Origin: Chloroflexota bacterium
GTDB taxonomy: Bacteria > Chloroflexota > Dehalococcoidia > FW602-bin16
NCBI GenBank assembly: GCA_004297765.1
Contig: SCTZ01000189.1
Coordinates: 1 to 41,657, forward strand
Reading direction: 5' to 3'
Length of the DNA: 41,657 bases
Below the pieces are notes generated by a model. The model ran no database searches. It saw nothing but the letters and a program-made list of their open reading frames with translations, and had not been told where the DNA came from. The position numbers and the translations under genes were made by a program. Numbering within the stretch: position 1 is the stretch's first letter; every line of letters starts with the position of its first letter. This document shows, piece after piece, positions 8,528-17,421 of the stretch.

Positions 8528-10366
8528 CTAAGACTGAATGGCCTCCAGGCTACTCCGAGAACGAGCCGCAGCGAGGATTTGCCATTCGGAGAGAGATCGT
8601 GGCTCGGACTGCAAGAGGGCGTCGAGCTCCTCGCCATCGATCGTCTCGAGGCTCTGTAACTCCGTGGCGATCAGATCCAACTTGTCGCGGTAGGCGGTCA
8701 AAATGGTCAGGGCCAGGCTGCGAGCCTCGTCGACCAGCTTGTTCACCGCCTCGTCCACGCGCGCGGCCATCTCTCCGCTGAGTCCGTCGCCGCCCTGCTC
8801 ATCTCGACGGCGGTAAGAGATAGCCCCGAGGTCGCTCATGCCGAAGTCGCAGACCATGCGCCGCGCGATGTCGGTGGCGTAGACGATATCCTGCTCGGCG
8901 CCCGTGGTCACGTCGCCGAAGACGATCTCCTCGGCCGCTCGACCGCCCATGGCTGCGGCCATGCGAGCTAGTAGCTGGGAGCGCGATCGCAGGTACTTAT
9001 CTTCCCGTGGTGTTTGAACCGTGATGCCAAGAGCATGACCGCGCGAGATAACCGAGACCTTCTGGACCGGATCTCCGCCTTTGACCAGGCGCATCGCGAG
9101 GGCATGCCCCACCTCATGGTACGCGATGATGACCTTCTCGTCTTCACTGATAATGCGGCTCTTGCGCTCCGGACCAGCCACCACCCGTAGAATGGACTCT
9201 TCCATCTCGGCGCGTCCGATGGTGTTCTTGTCTTCCCGCGCTGCCAGGATAGCGGCCTCGTTGATCAGGTTGGCCAGATCGGCGCCAGAGAACCCAGCAG
9301 TGAGGCGCGCGATGGTCTCCAGTTCGACGTCCTCGGCCAGCGGTTTCCCATTAGCGTGGACGCGCAGAATGGCCAGCCGCCCCTGAAGATCGGGCGCGTC
9401 CAGTGTGACGCGACGATCGAATCGGCCTGGACGGAGAAGAGCTTTGTCCAGGATGTCTGGGCGGTTGGTTGCCGCGATGACAATCACATTGGAGTGACCG
9501 TCGAAGCCGTCCATCTCCACCAGTAGCTGGTTGAGCGTTTGCTCACGTTCGTCGTTGCCGCCCACTCCCCCGGTGCGATGGCGACCGACGGCGTCGATCT
9601 CGTCCACGAACACGATGCACGGAGCGTTCTTGCGCGCCTCGCGGAATAGACCGCGCACGCGGGATGCACCCACGCCGACGAACATCTCGACGAACTCGGA
9701 GCCACTCATGCTAAAGAAAGGCACCCCAGCTTCACCCGCCACGGCCTTGGAGATGAGCGTCTTGCCAGTGCCGGGCGGGCCGACCAGCAACACGCCTTTC
9801 GGCACGCGCGCGCCGAGGGCCCGGAACTTCTGAGGGAACTTGAGGAACTGAACCACCTCGGCCAACTCGACCTTAGCCTCGTGCACCCCAGCCACGTCGG
9901 CAAAGCTCACTGTCGGAGCGTTGGGTGAGACCTTCTTCGGCTGGTTGCGCCCCACCGATAGGGCCGCGTTGCCAATGCCTCCCGATCGCAGACTGAACCA
10001 GAGCACCGCTCCGATCAACGCGAGCGGCAACAAGGCGATCAGAGATGTCGGGTTGAAGCCAACCTCGGCGGGAGCGACGGTCACCTCGATACCATTCTTC
10101 CTCAGGATATCGGCCAATGGTGAGTTCGCTTCCTTGATCGAGCGGAGCTTCGTATCGTCGGTGGTGACCACCGTGACGACGTCGCCGCTGATCGTGGCCT
10201 GCTTCAACTCGCCGCGCTCGGCGCGGTTGAGCATGTCACTTATAGGAACCATCTTGGGCTGCGCACCGGACGCCAGGCGCGTGGACACGACCAGGGCCGC
10301 CATGGCGACAATGATAACGGAGCAGCAGACGGCGATGATCCATCGCTTGGTCAAACGAAACTTCAT
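8528..10366 (-). CDS. ftsH: ATP-dependent zinc metalloprotease FtsH
   Basis: A 612-residue membrane AAA+ protease that degrades damaged or regulatory membrane and cytosolic proteins. TM1 is about 9-28, an extracytoplasmic domain runs about 30-105, and TM2 is about 107-126. The AAA domain has Walker A GPPGTGKT (196-203), Walker B IVFVDEID (251-258) and the second region of homology ([18 protein letters not shown]). The M41 peptidase domain has HEVGH at 417-421, with the third zinc ligand in the segment near [13 protein letters not shown]. The length is typical, the C terminus short. It is monocistronic-looking, with its own extended -10 promoter upstream. Confidence 0.97.
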   Translation of the reverse strand: MKFRLTKRWIIAVCCSVIIVAMAALVVSTRLASGAQPKMVPISDMLNRAERGELKQATISGDVVTVVTTDDTKLRSIKEANSPLADILRKNGIEVTVAPAEVGFNPTSLIALLPLALIGAVLWFSLRSGGIGNAALSVGRNQPKKVSPNAPTVSFADVAGVHEAKVELAEVVQFLKFPQKFRALGARVPKGVLLVGPPGTGKTLISKAVAGEAGVPFFSMSGSEFVEMFVGVGASRVRGLFREARKNAPCIVFVDEIDAVGRHRTGGVGGNDEREQTLNQLLVEMDGFDGHSNVIVIAATNRPDILDKALLRPGRFDRRVTLDAPDLQGRLAILRVHANGKPLAEDVELETIARLTAGFSGADLANLINEAAILAAREDKNTIGRAEMEESILRVVAGPERKSRIISEDEKVIIAYHEVGHALAMRLVKGGDPVQKVSVISRGHALGITVQTPREDKYLRSRSQLLARMAAAMGGRAAEEIVFGDVTTGAEQDIVYATDIARRMVCDFGMSDLGAISYRRRDEQGGDGLSGEMAARVDEAVNKLVDEARSLALTILTAYRDKLDLIATELQSLETIDGEELDALLQSEPRSLSEWQILAAARSRSSLEAIQS

Positions 10367-10487
10367 GGTGAGTCTACCATAAGGGAGAACAGCCGTGATA
10401 GAGCACCGAACGAGGGCCCGACGCAGAAAGCGCCCGGATAGAACTCCCAGTTATTCGGCCGCTCAGGCACGACAACGGCCGATGATC

Positions 10488-10496
10488 ATTATAACA
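10488..10496 (-). promoter_or_regulatory. Extended -10 promoter upstream of ftsH
   Basis: Read on the minus strand: TG-T-TATAAT, a perfect extended -10 element about 120 bp before the ftsH start. The -35 position (TGGCTG) is weak, as is usual for extended -10 promoters. Confidence 0.6.
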
Positions 10497-10531
10497 TAGG
10501 ATTTGTGGGGCAGCCAGGACCAGGGCACGGC

Positions 10532-11176
10532 CTAAGTGGCGGTTGAGCTGGGGGAATGCTGCGATCGAGGTCGGCCGACAGGCTGCAGCTTGAATAATGC
10601 CAGGCGGCTGCCCAGCCCGGCCTGCGCCAGGAAGAAGATCCCCACGGCCACCAGGACGTCGCCGACGCTCATCACAGTACGAGTATACCGATTGTCGAGC
10701 GGCAGCGGCAGAGTCAGCACCAGAACGTCAGACAGCGCCGCCAGGCGGATCTCCGAGGCGGGCATCAGGACGTCTTTCGACCGTGGCAGCCGATAGTAGG
10801 ATTCAACCTGGCTCAGTTCGCGAGTGAAGCCCGCGGCCTGTAGTTGCTCGGCAGATATGGGCATGTAGCCGCCGTTGGCCGTCATCACGGTCAGGTTAAG
10901 CAGTAGACCGAGACCGACCAGGTACATCCCGGGCAGCCGCAGATTGACCGCGCAAGCCACGATCAGAATGATATACGAGCCGAGCAGAATAACGGTCGGT
11001 AGAGCGAGTCCTGATACTATCTCCGCCTTTGCCGAGTAGACGACGTAGGATTGCATGAGAGCGGCAAGAATGATCAGATAGCCACGCCGCAGCGGGATTC
11101 CGCCCAGACGCCCAAGCCGCCCTCCGGCGATCAGCCCGATCAACACGCTGAGGAACACGGACTCCAACAGGACCAT
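10532..11176 (-). CDS. DUF5317-family integral membrane protein
   Basis: A 214-residue membrane protein. Hydrophobic segments are at about 5-20, 32-48, 58-78, 84-100 and 165-190. The conserved NGGYMPIS motif lies in a loop after the fourth segment, followed by a polar region, then LPLPLDNRYTRTVMSVGDVLVAVG; this pattern matches DUF5317. The start ATG 11176 has GGAGG 9-10 nt upstream. The biochemical role of the family is unknown. It lies between ftsH and a secreted glycosidase-like gene with gaps over 140 bp, so it may be a separate transcription unit. Confidence 0.8.
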   Translation of the reverse strand: MVLLESVFLSVLIGLIAGGRLGRLGGIPLRRGYLIILAALMQSYVVYSAKAEIVSGLALPTVILLGSYIILIVACAVNLRLPGMYLVGLGLLLNLTVMTANGGYMPISAEQLQAAGFTRELSQVESYYRLPRSKDVLMPASEIRLAALSDVLVLTLPLPLDNRYTRTVMSVGDVLVAVGIFFLAQAGLGSRLALFKLQPVGRPRSQHSPSSTAT

Positions 11177-11325
11177 CTGACCTGCACCTCCGCCAAACGA
11201 TCTGCGCCGCCCCCGGCCGCATGCGGATTATACCTGGCAGACGGTCTCGATGGCAACCGGATCGGCTGAGATCAAAGACAAGAGTGCTGAAGAATCCGAT
11301 CTACCGGACGCGCAGAGCTACTTCG

Positions 11326-12462
11326 TCATCCTCCCAGGCGACTCTTCCAAAGCTGCATTCCTCCCACACCAGGCTTCGGAGCCAGTTGTTGGTCTACCAG
11401 TCCGAGTCGACAGTACCAACCGTTCTGAGGATAGATCCGCTGAATATTGGCACAATAGGCGCTATCCGGATCAACCACGGACACTAAGGTCACCGCACTT
11501 ATTTTGTAACCACGCCCTCGCGCATAGTCGGTCAACTGGGACAAGCGATCGACGTAGGAGGCCTGTCTTGTTGGGTCGCTCGGGAAGGTAAACGTGGGGC
11601 TTGACTGGTAGTCGTCGCTAATCCAGCCTGTCTCCGCGATGAACAAAGGACGAGATGACAAGCTCGCCAGGTCGCTGATGAACGTGTCCGGGATCGACGC
11701 CGGGGTGAAATAGCAAAACGGATAGGTGGAGGCCGCCAGGATATCGGACGTGTTCTGCCTGTTGTTGAAATCTCCGACGTAGCCCTTGAACTTGGTCTTG
11801 TCGGCGCCGTCGATGCAGTTAGCGCCATTGTAGTCGGCGTAAAGAAGGCTGACCGACACCTGTGTTTGCGGGCTAGCAGCCTTGATCGCTTTGTAGGCTG
11901 ACGAATACAAGCTCTTATAGGCGCTGTAATCGGTTGGATTGTAGCTCTTGTACATGTTTATCTCGACGGCAATGACAAAGTACTGTGGCTGGAAATCGGC
12001 CGCTACCTTGCGCACCAGGTCGACGTAGGCATTGCGTATCTGGGTGTTGCTAAAGCCGCCGGTGAGACCGCTTAGCTCCGCGGGGAGCTCCAGCCTTGTT
12101 CGATCTCCGGACAAGAAGTCTAGCCCCAGGTAAATTCTCAAGCCCTTGCTCTTGGCGAGACTGATCTGGCTCGCCACGGCATCGTAGAAAGACGCGCCCC
12201 CCGGATTCGCGGCTTCCCACCAACTGCGCTGAATCAAGGCCACATGGGCGGCGTCGCTCACCTGCTGCCACGCTGCATCATCTGTGATTGCCGTGTTGTT
12301 CTGAAAATACCCCAGCCCTAGATCGTATGGGTTGGCCGCAGCCTCCGCCACGCGCGCCGCTGGTGCGGAGAACGATGGCCACATCGGGCTCCAGCCGATC
12401 AGAACAGCCAACAACAGAAACGCCAGTGCGCTCTTTCTGGATGAGATAAGCATGTTCTTCAT
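11326..12462 (-). CDS. Secreted TIM-barrel glycoside hydrolase-like protein (clan GH-A type)
   Basis: A 378-residue protein with a basic N terminus and hydrophobic signal segment (about 10-30), cleaved near AAANPYDLG. The mature part shows a beta/alpha-barrel pattern with two glutamates in clan GH-A positions: E167 in YFVIAVEINMY (candidate acid/base, end of strand 4) and E277 in RPLFIAETGW (candidate nucleophile, end of strand 7). The ETGW motif recalls GH53/GH17-type glycanases, but family membership is uncertain. Cysteines at about 216 and 250 and in the C-terminal part could form disulfides outside the cell. GGAGAAGG precedes the ATG. It follows the amidohydrolase gene by 54 bp on the same strand. 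Confidence 0.72.
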   Translation of the reverse strand: MKNMLISSRKSALAFLLLAVLIGWSPMWPSFSAPAARVAEAAANPYDLGLGYFQNNTAITDDAAWQQVSDAAHVALIQRSWWEAANPGGASFYDAVASQISLAKSKGLRIYLGLDFLSGDRTRLELPAELSGLTGGFSNTQIRNAYVDLVRKVAADFQPQYFVIAVEINMYKSYNPTDYSAYKSLYSSAYKAIKAASPQTQVSVSLLYADYNGANCIDGADKTKFKGYVGDFNNRQNTSDILAASTYPFCYFTPASIPDTFISDLASLSSRPLFIAETGWISDDYQSSPTFTFPSDPTRQASYVDRLSQLTDYARGRGYKISAVTLVSVVDPDSAYCANIQRIYPQNGWYCRLGLVDQQLAPKPGVGGMQLWKSRLGG

Positions 12463-12516
12463 CGATTTGTCCTTCTCCGAAATATTAAGGGGGCGATTGA
12501 TAGCAAGCTCACTCCT

Positions 12517-13722
12517 TTAGTCCTTGGGAGGGCTGCTGTCAGGGCCCGGATTCGGCGCGATGATCTTCCCGCCACATACTACCTGGCTGATCTCTCTCAG
12601 CGCGGCGCTGTCCTGGAGAGGATCGCGGCGCAGCAACAACATATCACCTCGTCGACCTGGCTTGAGTATTCCCGCCTCGTCTTCAACACCAAGTGCTTCG
12701 GCGGCCCAGATGGTGGCCGACCTCAGCGCCAGCGTGGGACGTACCCCAGCCGCAACAAAGAGCTCCACCTCATCGATTAGGCAGCCATGCGGCACTCCAG
12801 GAGCCCCGGCATCCGTTCCCGCGATCACTTTGACGCCCAGGTCAAAGGCCCTTGCCATCGACTCCCGGTGCTGCTCGAACACGCGTCGCAGCGGGGTTGT
12901 TCTGGCGAGACCATCTTCATCCGCATTGTTCTCACCAGCCTGTAGAGCTCGCCACAGCGGAGTGAGCGTGGGAACCCAGTAGATGCCACGATCGGCCATA
13001 GCCCGTAGACAATCGTGGCTGGCGAGGATGCCATGCTCGATCGTGTCTGCGCCGGCTGCTGTGGCGGCCATGACCCCCTCCGCCCCATTGGCGTGAACGG
13101 CCAACGGCAGCCCCAGGTCGTGAGCGGCTCTGGCTGCCGTCGATACAATGCGCTCGTCGAACAGTATGGGGCCGACCGTACCTGAAGCGAAGTCCACACT
13201 GCCCGTGAGATAAAGCTTGATCAACCCGGCTCCGGCGTCATGATAACGACGTATCGCAGAGAGTAATTCGGCGGTATCATGCACTACCTCCCCGAGAAAC
13301 CCCCCGTAGCCTTTCGGCGCGCTGATGCCACTGAGCGCGCTAACCACACGTAATTCCTCCAACGCCCGCGCTGCCTTGATCGCCTCCAGTCCATGCGGCC
13401 AGCGATCTCCTAAATCGCGCACCAACGTTACGCCGGCGCGGACCGTTCGCTCCGCGCTCTGGGCGACCTGCCTACCGATGGCTGGGTGATCCGATCCTGC
13501 TGAAGGCTGTCTGGGGCGTCCGAGGTGAACGTGGGCGTCGATGAGTCCGGGAACGAGGAAGAGATTTGTGGCATCTAGCTTGTCGCAGTCATCCGAGATT
13601 GTGGCGGCGTGCATATCCTCGGGTCTGGCCAGTATCCCCGACTCCAGGATCATCCAGTCGGCCGGTGCCTCTGCCCCTTCCCGTACATCGACCACCTTGC
13701 CCCCTTCAACCAGCAACGCCAC
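12517..13722 (-). CDS. Amidohydrolase-superfamily metallo-hydrolase (imidazolonepropionase-like)
   Basis: A cytoplasmic metal-dependent hydrolase. It shows the HxH metal motif (LVPGLIDAHVHLGRP, H64/H66), a Lys in GLIKLYLTGSV, His in AVHANG, His in DTIEHGI and Asp in VIAGTDAGAPG. The C-terminal KPGRRGDMLLLRRDPL closes the small beta domain typical of amidohydrolases. I chose GTG 13722 (401 aa), since GGAG is 6 nt upstream and the first beta strand (VALLVEGGKVVDV) starts there. A TTG at 13767 would add 15 residues but has no ribosome-binding site. Related proteins cleave cyclic amides or Xaa-Pro-type dipeptides; the substrate is unknown. Confidence 0.88.
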   Translation of the reverse strand: MALLVEGGKVVDVREGAEAPADWMILESGILARPEDMHAATISDDCDKLDATNLFLVPGLIDAHVHLGRPRQPSAGSDHPAIGRQVAQSAERTVRAGVTLVRDLGDRWPHGLEAIKAARALEELRVVSALSGISAPKGYGGFLGEVVHDTAELLSAIRRYHDAGAGLIKLYLTGSVDFASGTVGPILFDERIVSTAARAAHDLGLPLAVHANGAEGVMAATAAGADTIEHGILASHDCLRAMADRGIYWVPTLTPLWRALQAGENNADEDGLARTTPLRRVFEQHRESMARAFDLGVKVIAGTDAGAPGVPHGCLIDEVELFVAAGVRPTLALRSATIWAAEALGVEDEAGILKPGRRGDMLLLRRDPLQDSAALREISQVVCGGKIIAPNPGPDSSPPKD

Positions 13723-13879
13723 ACTCAGCTCCTGACGAATGGGTTTACATGCTCCAGTGTAGTACAAGATAGACTTGGAAACGATAGGTAAAATGGGCAG
13801 TTCGGTCTAGTACCTGCGTGATGGCAGGGTCCGTGCCTGAGTGGTCTGCCTCATCAGCTCGTGTTGCGGTGCCAACGGC

Positions 13880-13909
13880 TTGACGGCCAGCCATCCGTCC
13901 CATTATCAT
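13880..13909 (+). promoter_or_regulatory. comM-type promoter, copy A
   Basis: TTGACG (13880-13885), an 18-nt spacer and TATCAT (13904-13909). It belongs to a segment (13879-13977) homologous to the comM promoter and leader at 21201. Homology starts at the -35 box in all three copies. Confidence 0.65.
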
Positions 13910-13937
13910 ACGATCAACCACGAGAGAAGGGGGTTGC

Positions 13938-13994
13938 ATGATGCTGGCCACAGCTCTAAGCCGCACTGTCGTCCGGCACCAGGTGGAATCGTGA
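13938..13994 (+). pseudogene. comM 5' fragment, copy A (18 codons)
   Basis: ATGATGCTGGCC plus about 30 bp match the first codons of comM at 21259 with several substitutions; the match ends near 13977. The frame continues for 18 codons and stops at TGA 13992-13994. That stop overlaps the GTG start (13991) of the peptidase gene as GTGA. Together with the promoter, leader and GAGAGAAGGGGG Shine-Dalgarno, this is a displaced comM start region that now seems to drive the peptidase gene. Confidence 0.75.
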
Positions 13995-15220
13995 AGGCGG
14001 TTCTTCTGGCGGAAAAGGCAGACGCATACCTGCGTGAGCTTTGTCTTCACATCCCTGGCCGCAGCGTTGGAAGCAAAGGCAATCAGGCCGCGACGGATTT
14101 CTTTGCCAACGCGGTCGCGCCCTTTGGCTTCGAGACAGAATCTCCGATGTTTGAGTGTATCGAGTGGGCGTCTGACGGTGTCAGTCTGGAGGCGGGCTCT
14201 GCCTCCTTCGAGGCCTTTGCTAGCCCATATTCGCTCGGCTGCAGAATCAGCGCTCCGCTGGTTGTAGTCTCCACCGTTGGAGAGTTGGAGACTGCTGAAG
14301 TTGCCGGCAGGATCATCCTGCTACGCGGAGACATCGCCAAAGAGCAGCTGATGCCCAAGAACTTTCCGTTCTACAACCCGGACAGCCACAAAAGAATAAT
14401 CCAATTGCTCGAGGCAAAGAAGCCTTCGGCCATCATCGCTGCAACTTCAAGGGATCCGGAGATGGTGGGTGCACTGTATCCGTTCCCTCTGATCGAAGAC
14501 GGCGATTTCGACATCCCATCGGTCTACATGACCGAAGAAGAGGGAGTTAGATTGGCCGCCTGTTCCGGCGGGGAAACCTCGCTCGAGAGCAAGGCGAGTC
14601 GAATTCCTGCCAGAGCCTGCAATGTCATCGCCAGCAAAGGCATCGCCAGCAAAGGCTCCAATCTCTCGCGAAGAGTTGTCCTTTTCGCCCATATCGATGC
14701 GAAGCATGGCACACCCGGCGCGCTTGATAACGCCAGTGGCGTCGTCGTCCTGCTGCTCCTCGCACGGTTGCTGGAGAACTATTCGGGCACTCTAGGCGTC
14801 GAGATCGTGGCCTTGAACGGGGAAGACTACTATTCCAGTCCAGGAGAGCAGCAGTACCTCGCGATCAACGCCGGCAGATTCGCCGAGATCGCACTCGGAG
14901 TCAATCTCGATGGAGTGGGCTATCGGCTTGGGGATACCGCCTATTCCATGTATGACTGTCCCCCTGCCATTGCCGACACGATACACGCTCTGTTTTCCAA
15001 GCGCGAGGGCATGGTCGAAGGGCAACCGTGGTACCAGGGTGATCATGGTCTCTTCCTGATGAACCAGACACCCGCCCTCGCGCTCACATCAGAGCGACTC
15101 GCGGAGCTCCTCGCGGAGGTAATTCACACTCCCCAAGATAGCATTGACATGGTGAACACCACCAAGCTTGTCGAAGTTGCCGTTGCCCTGCGAGATCTGG
15201 TGATGCTTCTTGATCGATAA
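13991..15220 (+). CDS. M28-family-like zinc aminopeptidase
   Basis: A 409-residue protein with the co-catalytic zinc peptidase pattern. It has H in VVLFAHIDAKHGTPGALDNASG followed by the bridging D in the same segment, E in VALNGEDYY, D in GVNLDGVGY and a late H in EVIHTPQDSIDMV. A PA-like insert (about 95-235) precedes the catalytic part. No signal peptide is visible from this start. GTG 13991 is chosen because of AGGTGG just upstream and the GTGA overlap with the comM fragment; earlier in-frame sequence is the comM leader read in another frame. A short tandem duplication is visible in the gene (IASKGIASKG). The physiological substrate is unknown. Confidence 0.82.
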   Translation: MKAVLLAEKADAYLRELCLHIPGRSVGSKGNQAATDFFANAVAPFGFETESPMFECIEWASDGVSLEAGSASFEAFASPYSLGCRISAPLVVVSTVGELETAEVAGRIILLRGDIAKEQLMPKNFPFYNPDSHKRIIQLLEAKKPSAIIAATSRDPEMVGALYPFPLIEDGDFDIPSVYMTEEEGVRLAACSGGETSLESKASRIPARACNVIASKGIASKGSNLSRRVVLFAHIDAKHGTPGALDNASGVVVLLLLARLLENYSGTLGVEIVALNGEDYYSSPGEQQYLAINAGRFAEIALGVNLDGVGYRLGDTAYSMYDCPPAIADTIHALFSKREGMVEGQPWYQGDHGLFLMNQTPALALTSERLAELLAEVIHTPQDSIDMVNTTKLVEVAVALRDLVMLLDR

Positions 15221-15228
15221 AGAAAGTC

Positions 15229-15738
15229 TCAAACGAGACCCAGGCCGATTTCGACGAGTGCAAGGATAATTATGTACGGGATGAAGCCCAGGATGACGAC
15301 GCCAACCGCGCGGGGAGTGGATTGGTAGTCCAGAGCCTGGCGCACGGCGACCACCATGGCCACCAGTTGCCAGATGGCAGCAACCAGAACAATGATACCG
15401 CCCAGAACGGGGATGAAGCCGAGGACGCGCAGTATGCCGGGGGACTGCGCGAAGCCGGTGGTTCGGGCTAATTCTCCCCAACTGGCCTTCGTCTCGGGGG
15501 TGCGCAAGATAGTGGTCCCGATGAAGTAGGTGATCCATGCCCAGACGGCCCAGCCGACGACGGCTGACACGATGCCCACAAGTAGCGCGACGATTCCGCC
15601 TTCCAAGGCGCCGATGCCTGTCGCCACGGCCACCAGGAGGACCACTATCAGCGCCTGTCTCGTAGCGCCCTCGTCCTTCTCCAGCTCCTCGTACAAGTCG
15701 GTACTCAGTTGCGAAGCCCTGATCATGCGGTCGAGCAT
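15229..15738 (-). CDS. Yip1-domain-like membrane protein
   Basis: A 169-residue protein. After an amphipathic N terminus (MIRASQLSTDLYEELEKDE) come four or five hydrophobic helices at about 28-50, 52-75, 103-135 and 145-168. The motif GELARTTGFAQSPGILRVLGFIPVLG is the characteristic loop of the bacterial Yip1/YIP1-like family. The start ATG 15738 has GGGGGTAGG upstream. It converges with the peptidase gene (8 bp between stops). Function in bacteria is unknown. Confidence 0.8.
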   Translation of the reverse strand: MLDRMIRASQLSTDLYEELEKDEGATRQALIVVLLVAVATGIGALEGGIVALLVGIVSAVVGWAVWAWITYFIGTTILRTPETKASWGELARTTGFAQSPGILRVLGFIPVLGGIIVLVAAIWQLVAMVVAVRQALDYQSTPRAVGVVILGFIPYIIILALVEIGLGLV

Positions 15739-15996
15739 TGCCTACCCCCAAACAGAACTCATTTGCGCCATCGTATCTGCCTGCTCTGCCCACTGCTGAT
15801 CCAGACCACAGCGGGCATGCGTACGGGCCAAAGAACCGCAACCAGTTTAATGATACGCCATGTAGACCACGCTAGCAAGCACCACCTTATGTCCGGGGAG
15901 AGCGATCGCGCAAGGCCTGTGCACGGGCGTCGAGCGGTCCATCCCGTCCCATAAGATCGCTTTTGATCGCGGAGAATGGCCTGGCTAGTTAATAGC

Positions 15997-16005
15997 TGAT
16001 ATAAT
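15997..16005 (+). promoter_or_regulatory. Extended -10 promoter and possible operator of the Phd/PIN module
   Basis: TG-A-TATAAT at 15997-16005 is a perfect extended -10. The surrounding GATATA-ATAGC-TATATC (15998-16014) is an imperfect palindrome overlapping the -10, a suitable autoregulatory operator for a Phd-type antitoxin. The remaining 15739-15996 stretch shows no gene. Confidence 0.55.
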
Positions 16006-16077
16006 AGCTATATCGACCCGACCAGCACGTTCGCTCTGGGATTGTGCCCGATCGTCCAACTGGAGGTATCATCGCAG

Positions 16078-16407
16078 ATGCCAAGAACAGTCTCCGCCAC
16101 CGAGGCCAAGAACCGACTCGGCGCTATCATCGGCTGGGTGCTCGCGCACAAGGACGAGGTCATCGTTGAAAGCCATGGAGAACCCAAGGTAGTGATGATG
16201 CACTTCGAAGAGTATGAAGAACTTAAGAACCTGAAGGAACAGGCGCGCAGGCGTGCGGCCCTAGAAGCGTTACGAGGGTTGCGCCAGAAGGTGCTGGAGC
16301 GAAATCGCGACCTTACGCCTGAGGAAGCGGATCTCCTGGCCGAACGATTGTCCCGCGAGATCGTCGAAGATATGGCACAAGAGGGCAAGATAGAGTTTGA
16401 GAAGTAA
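16078..16407 (+). CDS. Phd/YefM-family antitoxin
   Basis: A 109-residue protein. The N terminus (MPRTVSATEAKNRLGAIIGWV) followed by DEVIVESHGEPKVVMMHFEEYEEL is the Phd/YefM fold that binds operator DNA. The C-terminal part (about 50-109) is charged and helical and would wrap the toxin. The ATG at 16078 is preferred, with GGAGG 12 nt upstream; an in-frame GTG at 16042 is less likely. It precedes the PIN toxin by 7 bp, in the usual antitoxin-first order. Confidence 0.88.
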   Translation: MPRTVSATEAKNRLGAIIGWVLAHKDEVIVESHGEPKVVMMHFEEYEELKNLKEQARRRAALEALRGLRQKVLERNRDLTPEEADLLAERLSREIVEDMAQEGKIEFEK

Positions 16408-16414
16408 GTAGGTC

Positions 16415-16861
16415 GTGATCGCCGAACCGATGCGCGTGCTGCTGGATGTCAACCTACTTATAAGCTACCTCTTGCCATCCAGCAAACAACAGACGATCGC
16501 AGCCATTGTCGAGGCGGCGTTCGAGGGTTCGTTCACGCTCCTTCTCCCGCCCGAGCTCGTCCAAGAGTTCTCGACGACCATCGGAGCCAAGCGATACCTG
16601 GCCCGCAGGATTCGTCCCGAGGATGCCACCAGCCTGGTCACTCTGTTGAGCCAGGTTGCCGAGATAATCCCGCCTATCTCAGGGAAGATACCCGCAGTTT
16701 GCCGTGACGCCAAAGACGACTATCTTCTAGCTTATGCGCTGGTGGGCCAAGCCGACTACCTGGTAACCGGCGATAACGATCTCCTCGTCCTGGGCGAGGT
16801 CGAGCGCATGAGGATTGTCAGCCCGGCCGATTTCCTGAAGGTCCTTCGCGGCAGAGGGTGA
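16415..16861 (+). CDS. PIN-domain toxin (VapC-like ribonuclease)
   Basis: A 148-residue PIN-fold nuclease of the COG1569 type. Acidic metal-binding residues are D11 (LLDVNLLIS), E47 (PPELVQEF), D98/D101/D102 (CRDAKDDYLLAYAL) and D120 (VTGDNDLLVL). Such toxins cleave RNA, often tRNA, when released from the antitoxin. The GTG start lies 7 bp after the antitoxin stop; an ATG at 16430 is also in frame but would leave the domain almost intact too. Confidence 0.9.
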   Translation: MIAEPMRVLLDVNLLISYLLPSSKQQTIAAIVEAAFEGSFTLLLPPELVQEFSTTIGAKRYLARRIRPEDATSLVTLLSQVAEIIPPISGKIPAVCRDAKDDYLLAYALVGQADYLVTGDNDLLVLGEVERMRIVSPADFLKVLRGRG

Positions 16862-16963
16862 TCGGCGCCCAACGGAACTCCAGCCCCGCATCCAACCCAG
16901 AGCCGCCCCTCGTGCATTGTCTTTATTCCAGCCAGTGAGCTATGTCATCATGCATGCAGCTAA

Positions 16964-17000
16964 GTGCGTTGTTCCTCACGTGAGGTGTCCTGTCGGACAA
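16964..17000 (+). repeat. Dispersed ~35-bp repeat, copy 1
   Basis: GTGCGTTGTTCCTCACGTGA begins a segment that ends in GTCC-TGTC-GGAC. Similar segments lie on the minus strand at 26951-26980 and 33453-33482. It is directly followed by the 16-bp hairpin at 17001. The rest of the 16862-17150 gap shows nothing else. Confidence 0.6.
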
Positions 17001-17035
17001 GACCGCCGCGGTCGCCTCAGGCGACCGCGGCGGTC
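17001..17035. terminator. Perfect 16-bp hairpin with TCA loop
   Basis: GACCGCCGCGGTCGCC pairs perfectly with its complement around TCA. It lies 140 bp after the PIN toxin and could end its transcript, but there is no U-tract. The centre GGTCGCC-TCA-GGCGACC is identical to that of the hairpin at 37908. Confidence 0.6.
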
Positions 17036-17151
17036 TCTGGCAGTGGGCCAGTGGCGCCGTCTCTGCGTCTCTGTTCTGTGGTACTCACTTCAGGAACGAT
17101 GCATCTACTATTCATGAACCCGGACTGCAAAGTCTGACACCTAATCGCCGC

Positions 17152-17180
17152 TTGACTACCAGCCATCCGCCCATTATCAT
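17152..17180 (+). promoter_or_regulatory. comM-type promoter, copy B
   Basis: TTGACT (17152-17157), a 17-nt spacer and TATCAT (17175-17180), with the same boxes and spacing as the intact comM promoter at 21202. The duplicated segment runs 17151-17327. Confidence 0.7.
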
Positions 17181-17208
17181 ACAGCCAACCATGAGAGAAG
17201 AGGGTTGC

Positions 17209-17421
17209 ATGATGCTGGCCAAAGCTCTGAGCTGCGCGGTCGTTGGGCTGGAGGGGGCGCTGGTGGAGGTGGAGGTCGATATCGCCCCTGGTATGCCGGT
17301 CTTCTCCATCATCGGGCTACCCGACGCTTTCGGCTTGGGAACTTCAGTGAGAAGCCTCATTTTCGCCGGTCGTGGGCGCGTTGTCTCCCCTGTTGGAAGA
17401 CCGGAGAAGACGACGTCTTGA
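17209..17421 (+). pseudogene. comM 5' fragment, copy B
   Basis: From ATG 17209 the frame matches the ComM N terminus for about 39 codons (LAKALSCAVVGLEGALVEVE, then DIAPGMPVFSIIGLPDA). By eye the DNA is about 89% identical to 21201-21377. Homology stops after CCCGACGC at 17327. The frame then runs through unrelated sequence to TGA 17419-17421, overlapping the TTG start of the next gene as TTGA. The product would be a 70-residue ComM fragment without ATPase motifs. Confidence 0.85.
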